DNA of 6,734 nt. Source: JBFGFG01 sp041627475. Lineage in GTDB: Bacteria; Actinomycetota; Nitriliruptoria; Nitriliruptorales; Nitriliruptoraceae. The translations under genes and the position numbers were made by a program. This document shows, one piece after another, positions 1-4,461 of the stretch (within the stretch, counting starts at the first letter, position 1; each line of letters begins with the position of its first letter). Under the pieces are notes generated by a model that saw only the letters and a list, made by a program, of their open reading frames with translations, made no database searches and had not been told where the DNA came from. Location of the stretch: positions 1 through 6,734 of the forward strand of contig JBFKQZ010000178.1 of NCBI GenBank assembly GCA_041627475.1. Reading direction: 5' to 3'.

Positions 1-1
1 G

Positions 2-1063
2 ACCGACCGGGTCGAGGAGGGCGTGGCCCACGTCCTGCGCAGCATCGAGGTGGCGCGCGCGGCCGGGTACGACCACGAGGTCGCCCGGGCGCTCGGCAAC
101 CTCGGCTCCGGCGCCGGGGAGGTCCGCCGCTACGACGTCGCGGAGCCGTACCTGCGGGAGGCCATCGCCTACGCGGCCGAGCGGGACCTGGACAACTACG
201 GGCAGTACGCCGAGGCCTGGCTGGCACGCGTGACGTTCGAGACCGGGCAGTGGTCGACGGCGGCCGACCTCCTCGCTGCCCTGCCGCTGGACGACCCGGC
301 GCTGCCCGCGATCACCCGCATCACCGGACTGGCCGTGCTGGGCAGGTTGCGGTTGCGACGCGGCGACCCGGACGCCACGTCCCCGCTCGAGGAGGCCTGG
401 GAACTGGCGACACACACCGGTGACCTCCAGCGACTGTGGCCGGTCGCCGCTGCACGCGCCGAGGCCGCCCTGTTGGACGGCGAGCCCGAGCGCGTCGACG
501 AGCTGGTGGAGCAGTCCTTCGCGCTCGCCGACCGGCTCGGGCACCCGTGGGCACTCGGCGAGCTGGGCCTGCAGCTGTGGCGGGCCGACGCCCTCGACGG
601 TCACCGGCGCGCGGCGTTCGACGACGGGGCCGCCGCGCCCTACCGCCTGCAGGTCGCGGGCGACCCGACCGCCGCGGCAGCAGCCTGGGCTGCCGTCGGC
701 TGCCCGCACGAGCAGGCCGACGCGCTCGCCGACGGCGACGAGGACCAGCAGCGCCGGGCCCTGACGCTGCTGGACGACCTCGGGGCCGCACCTGCCGCCG
801 CGCGACTGCGACAGCAGATGCGGGCGGCCGGGGTCCGCTCTGTCCCACGGGGCCCACGTCCTGCGACGGCCCGCCATCCAGCGGGGCTGACCCCCCGGGA
901 GGCCGAGGTCCTCGACCTTGTCGCCGACGGGCTCACCAACGCCCAGATCGGCGAGACGCTGTTCATCAGCGAGAAGACGGCCGGCCACCACGTGTCGTCG
1001 ATCCTCGCCAAACTTGGCGTCCGCAGCCGGCACGAGGCCGCCGAGCTGGTCACCGAGCACTAG
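2..1063 (+). CDS. LuxR-family transcriptional regulator with TPR-like region, 3' part only
   Basis: The reading frame is open to the left edge, so 353 C-terminal residues of a longer gene are visible and the true start lies outside. The in-frame GTG at 23 is probably internal. The first ~270 residues are Ala/Leu/Glu/Arg-rich paired helices (for example around LGNLGSGAGEVRRYDVAE and YLREAIAYAAERDL) and look like the TPR-type repeats of large LuxR (LAL/MalT-like) regulators. Residues ~295-353 (nt 884-1060) are a classic LuxR/GerE helix-turn-helix: GLTPREAEVLDLVADGLTN, then IGETLFISEKTAGHHV and ILAKLGVRSRHEA. In this family an ATPase or sensor domain usually precedes the TPR region; here it would be beyond the edge. 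The product is expected to be a cytoplasmic DNA-binding activator. The two DUF4242 genes downstream are likely targets, because a perfect dyad lies between them and this gene. The family call is firm; the signal sensed is unknown. Confidence 0.9.
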   Translation, partial: TDRVEEGVAHVLRSIEVARAAGYDHEVARALGNLGSGAGEVRRYDVAEPYLREAIAYAAERDLDNYGQYAEAWLARVTFETGQWSTAADLLAALPLDDPALPAITRITGLAVLGRLRLRRGDPDATSPLEEAWELATHTGDLQRLWPVAAARAEAALLDGEPERVDELVEQSFALADRLGHPWALGELGLQLWRADALDGHRRAAFDDGAAAPYRLQVAGDPTAAAAAWAAVGCPHEQADALADGDEDQQRRALTLLDDLGAAPAAARLRQQMRAAGVRSVPRGPRPATARHPAGLTPREAEVLDLVADGLTNAQIGETLFISEKTAGHHVSSILAKLGVRSRHEAAELVTEH

Positions 1064-1082
1064 GCACCGACCGCACCCCAAC

Positions 1083-1101
1083 ATGGGGAGCGCCTCCCCA
1101 T
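1083..1101. promoter_or_regulatory. Perfect 8-bp inverted repeat, candidate LuxR operator
   Basis: ATGGGGAG-CGC-CTCCCCAT is a perfect dyad with a 3-nt centre, 20 nt after the regulator stop and 60 nt before the next start codon. If the TAGCGT at 1123-1128 is a -10 element, the dyad centre falls near -43, where a class II activator binds. A role as a small terminator hairpin for the regulator gene is the alternative; no T-run follows. Confidence 0.45.
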
Positions 1102-1122
1102 CTCCCCCGGACGGGCCGTTCG

Positions 1123-1128
1123 TAGCGT
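1123..1128 (+). promoter_or_regulatory. Candidate -10 element for the DUF4242 pair
   Basis: TAGCGT fits the TANNNT pattern of housekeeping -10 boxes in high-GC actinobacteria. No TTGACA-like -35 lies 17 nt upstream; that position abuts the dyad at 1083-1101, as expected for an activator-dependent promoter. The predicted start near 1135 leaves a ~26-nt leader before the ATG at 1161. Confidence 0.3.
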
Positions 1129-1160
1129 CGCTCGCGTCCACATCCGCACAGGAGGACGGG

Positions 1161-1427
1161 ATGTCGCGCTACCTGCTGGAGGCCACGCCGACGGCCGGCG
1201 CCGCGGGATCCCCGGACGTCGAGGAGCTGGTCGAGCGCAACCTCATGGCCTCGGTCACGTGGCTGTGCTCGTACGTCGGTGACCGGACCACCTGGGCCCT
1301 CTACGAGGGCCCCCACCCCGAGGCCGTGCGCCGCGCTGCCGGTGCCAACGGCCTCGAGGTGACCCGCGTCAGCGAGGTCCGGCTGCTCGACCCCTACGCC
1401 CACTCGGGCGCGCCCGTGACGGAGTGA
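1161..1427 (+). CDS. DUF4242 family protein (SCO4226-like), first copy
   Basis: 88-residue cytoplasmic protein without a signal peptide or membrane segment. It begins MSRYLLEATP and carries ALYEGPHPEAVRRAAGANGL followed by VTRVSEVRLLDP, the pattern of the small ferredoxin-like-fold DUF4242 family (relatives of the Streptomyces coelicolor nickel-binding protein SCO4226). The ATG is chosen because GGAGGA lies 5 nt upstream (1151-1156) and family members begin with this beta strand; the frame stays open upstream to 918, but that part lies inside the regulator gene and the spacer. The second family member follows 49 nt downstream, so the two are probably one operon. The sequence is more diverged from the family pattern than the second copy: it lacks the FMDVH start and the YWVDE core. 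Metal binding is not shown by the sequence; the biological role is unknown. Confidence 0.8.
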   Translation: MSRYLLEATPTAGAAGSPDVEELVERNLMASVTWLCSYVGDRTTWALYEGPHPEAVRRAAGANGLEVTRVSEVRLLDPYAHSGAPVTE

Positions 1428-1476
1428 CCCACCGCGGCGCACCTGCACCGCACACCACCACAGAGAGGAAGCGCAC

Positions 1477-1728
1477 ATGCCGCTGTTCATGGACGTCCAC
1501 ACCCTCGGCGAGAGCGTCACCGCCGACGCCGTCGCCGAGGCCCACAAGAAGGACCTCGCCACGCAGGGCCGGTACGGGGTCGACTACCGCAAGTACTGGG
1601 TCGACGAGGAGGCGGGCAAGATCTTCTGCCTCGCCGAGGGCCCCGACGCCGAGACCGTCAGCCGGGTCCACGCCGAGGCGCACGGCCTCGTCGCCGAGGA
1701 GCTCTACCGCGTCGGTGAGTACAGCTGA
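1477..1728 (+). CDS. DUF4242 family protein (SCO4226-like), second copy
   Basis: 83-residue cytoplasmic protein with a textbook DUF4242 pattern: MPLFMDVHTLGESVTADAV at the N-terminus, AHKKDLATQGRYGVDYRKYW, then VDEEAGKIFCLAEGPDAETV and VHAEAHGLVAEE at the C-terminus. The ATG has an AGAGGAA ribosome binding site at 1464-1470. Several His residues (VDVH-type strand, EAHK, VHAEAH) could bind a metal, as reported for the nickel-binding relative SCO4226, but this is inference. It is co-directional with the first copy, with only 49 nt between them, and is followed by a strong hairpin at 1749-1784, so the pair most likely forms a bicistronic unit. A role in stress or metal response is plausible but unproven. 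Confidence 0.85.
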   Translation: MPLFMDVHTLGESVTADAVAEAHKKDLATQGRYGVDYRKYWVDEEAGKIFCLAEGPDAETVSRVHAEAHGLVAEELYRVGEYS

Positions 1729-1748
1729 GCGGCGGCACCGGCAGGGCA

Positions 1749-1784
1749 GCACCGGCCCGGCGGCACAGACCGTCGGGCCGGTGC
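1749..1784 (+). terminator. Strong GC hairpin, probable terminator of the DUF4242 operon
   Basis: GCACCGGCCCG (1749-1759) pairs perfectly with CGGGCCGGTGC (1774-1784). Four further inner pairs (GCGG with CCGT, one G-U) give a 15-bp stem and a 6-nt loop CACAGA. It starts 21 nt after the DUF4242 stop. No T-run follows, which is common for terminators in high-GC actinobacteria. Confidence 0.7.
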
Positions 1785-1851
1785 GGACTGCTGGCTGCAC
1801 GCGGACGCGCGAGGGTCCACCATGGGAGCATCGACCCCAGGGGGCCACGCG

Positions 1852-2151
1852 ATGGACGTGACACTGCTGTACTTCGACGGCTGTCCGTCCTGGGAGACGA
1901 CCGACCGTCGGCTGCGCGCGCTCGCCGACGAGCTCGGGTTCCACCTCGGCCACCAGCGGGTCGAGACGCCGGAGGCCGCCGAGGAGCTCCGCTTCCGCGG
2001 GTCACCGACGGTCCTCGTCGACGGGCGTGACCCGTTCGCCAGCGACGACGACCCGGTCGGTCTGTCGTGCCGGATCTACCGGACGCCAGAAGGACCGTCC
2101 GGGTCCCCGACGACGGCTCAGCTGCGCGCCGTGCTCACCGCCGGGGCATGA
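1852..2151 (+). CDS. Small thioredoxin-fold protein (YFDGCPSW type)
   Basis: 99-residue protein beginning MDVTLLYFDGCPSWETTDRR, a beta strand leading into a thioredoxin-like active-site position where only the first Cys remains (Cys11; the second is Trp14: C-P-S-W). Gly-Ser-Pro52-Thr has the cis-proline of thioredoxin folds, followed by VLVDGRDPF and GLSCRIYRTPEG with a second Cys at 73. Annotated relatives include 'thioredoxin family' proteins and a DF-type group that has selenocysteine at the Cys11 position in some members (recalled, not checked). The ATG at 1852 fits this family start and has AGGGGG at 1839-1844; an in-frame ATG at 1822 with GAGGG upstream is the alternative and would add 10 residues. 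There is no signal peptide, so it is cytoplasmic. It converges with the sigma factor gene, 17 nt between stops. The function is not known; a redox or metal-linked role is inference. Confidence 0.75.
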   Translation: MDVTLLYFDGCPSWETTDRRLRALADELGFHLGHQRVETPEAAEELRFRGSPTVLVDGRDPFASDDDPVGLSCRIYRTPEGPSGSPTTAQLRAVLTAGA

Positions 2152-2168
2152 CGAGGTGACCGCTCGGG

Positions 2169-3401
2169 TCAGCCCGGTCGGTGCGCAGGCACCGGCTCGA
2201 CCACCCCGGCTGCCGCGACCCGAGCGACGAGTGCTGCGCGCTGGGCCCGCATCCAGCGGTCCAGGGCCCGCCAGTGGGCCAGGACACCGGCGAGCAGCAG
2301 CCCGGCACCCGCGTAGTCGAAGAACACCCACACGGCGTGGAGTGCCTGCATCCCCGGTCCGTCCCCGACCGTGACGTTGCCCGCGCCGTGCAGCGCGGTG
2401 TGGCCGACCAGGAGCACCAGCCCCACCGCCGCGAGGCGGACCGGGAGCGAGTCACCGTGCCGGCGTGCCTGGCGCCAGACGATCCAGAACACGACCGGTG
2501 CCGCCAGCAGGCCGGCGTTGTGGCTGTAGAAGGCGGCCGATCGCAACCCGACGGCGCTCAGCACCGGCCACATGAACGGCATCACGCACATCAGGCACCC
2601 CACCCCGAGCAGGGCCCACAGCGCCGCCAGCAGCGCCGGGCGTTCTCGCCGTCGGCTGCGTCGGGCATCACCGCGTCGCAGCTGCTGGCGGTACTCACGG
2701 CAGCCGATGCATGCGGCGATGCGACGTGGCAGCTCCTCGGGGACCTCGTGGGCGTGGACGACCGCGAGGTGGGCGACGAGCTCGCGCGTGGCGGGGTCGA
2801 ACCCGCTCGTGTCGAGCCGGCCACGCGTGTCGTCGAGCAGTGCCGAGAGCGTCGGCGCGAGGTCGTGCGGTGCGAGGTCGGCGTCGGCCGCCACCACGAC
2901 CGAGCGCAGACGCTCCACCGCGCGGTGCAGCCGCATCTTGGCAGCCGACACCGAGACGCCCAGGACGGCCGCGACGTCGGCGACGGCCAGACCGCCCCCG
3001 AAGCGCAGCGCCAACGCGTCGCGGTCGTCCTCCGACAGGTCGGCGACCGCTGCCGCGACCCGCTCGGTCGCCTCCCGGCGCAGCGGCTGCTGGACCGGGT
3101 CCGGCGGGGTCGTGTCGTTCACAGGCGTGGGCAGCTCCTCCATGGCGACCTCCGCGGGCCGGTGGCGCCACCAGTCGGCGACCACGTTGTGGGCGATGCC
3201 GAACAGCCACGCGGCGGGGTTGCCCCGTCGCGGGTCGAACCGCCCCCAGCCCTTCCAGGCCCGGGAGAAGACCTCGGCCGTGAGGTCCTCGGCGGCGTGC
3301 GGGTCGGGCACACGCGAGCGCACGTACCGCCAGAGCGGGGCGAGGTGCTCGTCGTACACGTCGACGAACTCGGGCTGCTGGTCGATGACGATGTCGCTCA
3401 T
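2169..3401 (-). CDS. ECF sigma factor fused to a four-helix MerC-like membrane domain
   Basis: 410 residues. Residues ~12-79 are sigma region 2 (VYDEHLAPLWRYVRSRV, HAAEDLTAEVFSRAWKGW, AWLFGIAHNVVADWWRHR). Residues ~112-166 are region 4 (LSEDDRDALALRFGGGLAVA, VAAVLGVSVSAAKMRLHRAV), the core-polymerase and promoter-binding parts of an ECF sigma factor. A cytosolic linker (171-250) holds His211, His216, His218 and Cys231-x2-Cys234, resembling but not matching a zinc anti-sigma motif. Residues ~255-385 form four hydrophobic helices: CLMCVMPFMWP (269-279) in the first, His294 in the second, HTALH (334-338) in the third, WVFFDYAGAGLLLAG in the fourth. The layout resembles MerC-type mercury transporters. 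Most ECF factors are ~160-200 residues and soluble, so membrane anchoring is unusual. The ATG has GGGAG at 3409-3413 and overlaps the upstream stop as ATGA, which favours translational coupling. A 126-residue in-frame extension upstream overlaps the preceding gene and is rejected. Likely autoregulated from 3910-3938. The metal-sensing role is inferred. Confidence 0.88.
   Translation of the reverse strand: MSDIVIDQQPEFVDVYDEHLAPLWRYVRSRVPDPHAAEDLTAEVFSRAWKGWGRFDPRRGNPAAWLFGIAHNVVADWWRHRPAEVAMEELPTPVNDTTPPDPVQQPLRREATERVAAAVADLSEDDRDALALRFGGGLAVADVAAVLGVSVSAAKMRLHRAVERLRSVVVAADADLAPHDLAPTLSALLDDTRGRLDTSGFDPATRELVAHLAVVHAHEVPEELPRRIAACIGCREYRQQLRRGDARRSRRRERPALLAALWALLGVGCLMCVMPFMWPVLSAVGLRSAAFYSHNAGLLAAPVVFWIVWRQARRHGDSLPVRLAAVGLVLLVGHTALHGAGNVTVGDGPGMQALHAVWVFFDYAGAGLLLAGVLAHWRALDRWMRAQRAALVARVAAAGVVEPVPAHRPG
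2177..2196 (+). terminator. Short hairpin after the thioredoxin-like gene
   Basis: GTCGGTGC-GCAG-GCACCGGC forms an 8-bp stem (one T-G pair) with a 4-nt loop, 25 nt past the thioredoxin-like stop and inside the 3' end of the convergent sigma gene. No T-run. It could stop transcription between the convergent units or be a coding coincidence. Confidence 0.3.
2388..2597 (-). repeat. Paralogous MerC-like module, copy 2 (within the sigma gene)
   Basis: Encodes sigma-factor residues 269-338, matching copy 1 at 3578-3787 with a constant offset of 239 residues and no gap. Conserved positions: the two Cys of CxxC, PFMWP, the lone His of helix two, ARRHGD and HTxLH. Confidence 0.8.
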
Positions 3402-3874
3402 GCCACTGCTCCCGTGCCCGGATGCACGTCCTGTCGTTGGACCATAGACGCCCGGATCCGCATGGCCCGTCGGGCCCGCCGTGTCACGGCCAGGTCCCAC
3501 AGCGCCCCGGTGCCGAGCAGCACGACCGCGACGTTGTCGGTCACGACGAACGCGAGGTCCGCGCCGCCGCCGACGAAGTGCAGCACGGTGTGGAAGAGGT
3601 AGACGACCGCGCCGAGGGCGGCGACCCGCAGCGGCCGACGATCGCCGTGGCGACGCGCGTTGCGTGCCAGCAGCACCACGAGCACCGGCACGACGACCCA
3701 CGAGACCGTGTGGGCCACGAACACCGAGGCCCCCAGGCCCATCGCGGCGAGCGCCGGCCACATGAACGGGACCCCGCACACGGCGCAGGCCGGGCCGGCC
3801 GCGAGGACGGTGAGGCCGGCGGCGCCGGACGGTCGGTGGCGATGGGCATGGACGGGGACGGTGGCCGTGGACAC
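3398..3874 (-). CDS. Four-helix MerC-like integral membrane protein
   Basis: 158 residues. After a short His-bearing cytosolic tail (VHAHRHR, residues 8-14) come four hydrophobic stretches: ~18-48 with CAVCGVPFMWP (30-40), ~50-70 with His55, ~82-100 with HTVLH (95-99), and ~105-130. It aligns without gaps to the membrane domain of the sigma factor encoded next, with Cys30/Cys33, His55, ARRHGD (73-78) and His95/His99 at matching positions. The Cys pair and helix order recall MerC-type mercury transporters, but similarity is at motif level; DoxX-like or unnamed families are alternatives. The GTG start is chosen because AGGAG lies 6 nt upstream (CTCCT at 3881-3885 on the + strand) and the candidate promoter sits just beyond; earlier in-frame starts run through that promoter. 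The stop overlaps the sigma ATG. It may transport a metal, or partner with the sigma factor as co-sensor or anti-sigma; both are inference. Confidence 0.8.
   Translation of the reverse strand: MSTATVPVHAHRHRPSGAAGLTVLAAGPACAVCGVPFMWPALAAMGLGASVFVAHTVSWVVVPVLVVLLARNARRHGDRRPLRVAALGAVVYLFHTVLHFVGGGADLAFVVTDNVAVVLLGTGALWDLAVTRRARRAMRIRASMVQRQDVHPGTGAVA
3578..3787 (-). repeat. Paralogous MerC-like module, copy 1 (partner at 2388-2597)
   Basis: Encodes residues 30-99 of the membrane protein. The partner segment 2388-2597 encodes residues 269-338 of the sigma factor. The two align without gaps with about 32 of 70 identical residues (hand count). Around the CxxC/PFMWP codons the DNA is still close: the 16-base string CCGGCCACATGAACGG occurs in both (+ strand). 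This indicates an internal duplication followed by fusion to, or fission from, the sigma gene. Confidence 0.8.
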
Positions 3875-3909
3875 GGTGCGCTCCTGGTCGGGATGGCTGG
3901 CTCGACGGG

Positions 3910-3938
3910 GACTTCGCGGGCAGCCGCGAGGCGTCACA
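3910..3938 (-). promoter_or_regulatory. ECF-type promoter of the membrane protein-sigma operon
   Basis: Read on the minus strand: TGTGACGCCTCG, then GCGAAGTCCC, with 17 nt between TGTGAC (3933-3938) and GAAGTC (3910-3915). The same two blocks with the same spacing occur on the + strand at 4005-4033 in front of the divergent gene. The distance to the GTG at 3874 leaves a leader of about 30 nt. Recognition by the sigma factor encoded downstream is inferred from the shared pattern, giving autoregulation. Confidence 0.65.
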
Positions 3939-3979
3939 TCGCGCCGACCGACTGAGCGTTCAGCGTCACGACATGAGCA

Positions 3980-3993
3980 ACATGCGCGCGTGT
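3980..3993. promoter_or_regulatory. Near-palindrome in the centre of the divergent spacer
   Basis: ACATGCGCGCGTGT is a 14-bp inverted repeat with one mismatched pair. It lies between the two divergent promoter blocks and close to a related ACATGAGC at 3971-3978. It could be an operator for an unseen regulator, but may be chance in GC-rich DNA. Confidence 0.22.
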
Positions 3994-4004
3994 CCGGCCG
4001 GTGG

Positions 4005-4033
4005 TGTGACGTCTCGTCCCGGTCGGCGAAGTC
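4005..4033 (+). promoter_or_regulatory. ECF-type promoter of the secreted His-rich protein gene
   Basis: TGTGACGTCTCG (4005-4016) and GCGAAGTCCC (4026-4035) with 17 nt between TGTGAC and GAAGTC, matching the divergent minus-strand element in both blocks and spacing. The predicted start near 4040 leaves a leader of ~56 nt before the ATG at 4096. It is probably served by the sigma factor encoded at 2169-3401 (inference). Confidence 0.65.
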
Positions 4034-4053
4034 CCGTGCACGACCGCGTCCGC

Positions 4054-4071
4054 GCGGGGACGAGACCCCGC
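4054..4071 (+). other. Small hairpin in the leader of the secreted-protein gene
   Basis: GCGGGG-ACGAGA-CCCCGC forms a perfect 6-bp stem within the predicted 5' leader, 13 nt upstream of the AAGGAG ribosome binding site. It may stabilise the mRNA. There is no evidence for a riboswitch. Confidence 0.25.
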
Positions 4072-4095
4072 CCGCGGCCGACCAAGGAGACAACG

Positions 4096-4413
4096 ATGAT
4101 CCGCACCACCCCGTCCCGCGCCCGCCGCACGCTCGTGAGCACCATCACCGGCGCGTGTCTGGTGCTCGGCGCGTCACCTGCCGCCGCGCACCACGAGCAC
4201 CACGTCGTGACCCCGGGCACCTGCGTCACCGACGTCGCGAGCGGCCAGACGTCCAAGCACGCCGACGAGCCCGGCGGCCACGTGTTCCACACGCGCGTCC
4301 ACATGCGCACCGACAGCAACGGCACCCGGATCGGTGACCTCACCGACGGGCGCGTCCACGTCTACAAGACCGCGGAGCTCGACGACGCCCTGCTCGAGCG
4401 CTGCGGCCTCTGA
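4096..4413 (+). CDS. Small secreted protein with HHEHH motif, function unknown
   Basis: 105 residues. Residues 1-31 are a signal peptide: basic MIRTTPSRARR, a hydrophobic core, then ASPAAA before the likely cut, so the mature protein of ~74 residues starts at His32 with HHEHHVVTPGTC. Seven further His, two Cys (43 and 103, possibly a disulfide) and the motif GTCVTDVASGQTSK are visible. Cys21 lies within the hydrophobic core without a good lipobox, so lipidation is less likely. The pattern resembles short uncharacterised secreted actinobacterial proteins with a GTCVxDxAxGQTS core (recalled, unchecked). The start is set by AAGGAG at 4084-4089; the frame extends upstream to 3973 but that part runs through the promoter. 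It is divergent from the sigma operon and shares its promoter pattern, so it is a probable member of that regulon. The N-terminal His cluster suggests binding of Cu, Ni or Zn outside the cell; this is inference. Confidence 0.8.
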   Translation: MIRTTPSRARRTLVSTITGACLVLGASPAAAHHEHHVVTPGTCVTDVASGQTSKHADEPGGHVFHTRVHMRTDSNGTRIGDLTDGRVHVYKTAELDDALLERCGL

Positions 4414-4426
4414 GGGCAGGCAGGCC

Positions 4427-4461
4427 ACCGGAGCACGTCCGTCACCGGGCGTGCTCCCGGT
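4427..4461. terminator. Bidirectional hairpin between convergent genes
   Basis: ACCGGAGCACG (4427-4437) pairs with CGTGCTCCCGGT (4450-4461): 11 bp with a single bulged C and a 12-nt loop. It starts 14 nt after the secreted-protein stop and overlaps the last codons and stop of the convergent cupredoxin gene, so it can serve both directions. No clear T-run. Confidence 0.55.

Noticed and set aside
23..25. GTG as true start of the LuxR-type regulator
   Set aside because: The frame is open to the left edge and the residues before it continue the helical pattern. The gene is cut by the window.
918..1160. Upstream start for the first DUF4242 gene
   Set aside because: This part overlaps the HTH codons of the regulator in another frame and precedes the strong GGAGGA site; the family begins at MSRYLLE.
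1882..1884. Selenocysteine codon in the thioredoxin-like protein
   Set aside because: Codon 11 is TGT (Cys), not TGA, so no recoding is needed.
2181..3602. + strand open frame (473 codons) opposite the sigma factor gene
   Set aside because: Low-complexity His/Arg/Gln/Gly composition with no recognisable fold; it mirrors a clear sigma factor on the minus strand.
3402..3779. 126-residue N-terminal extension of the sigma factor frame
   Set aside because: It lies within the membrane-protein gene in another frame, is Arg/Gly-rich, and the ATG at 3401 has its own ribosome binding site and sigma region 2 just after it.
3973..4095. Upstream ATG for the secreted protein
   Set aside because: It would place the promoter blocks and the ribosome binding site inside the coding region and bury the signal peptide.
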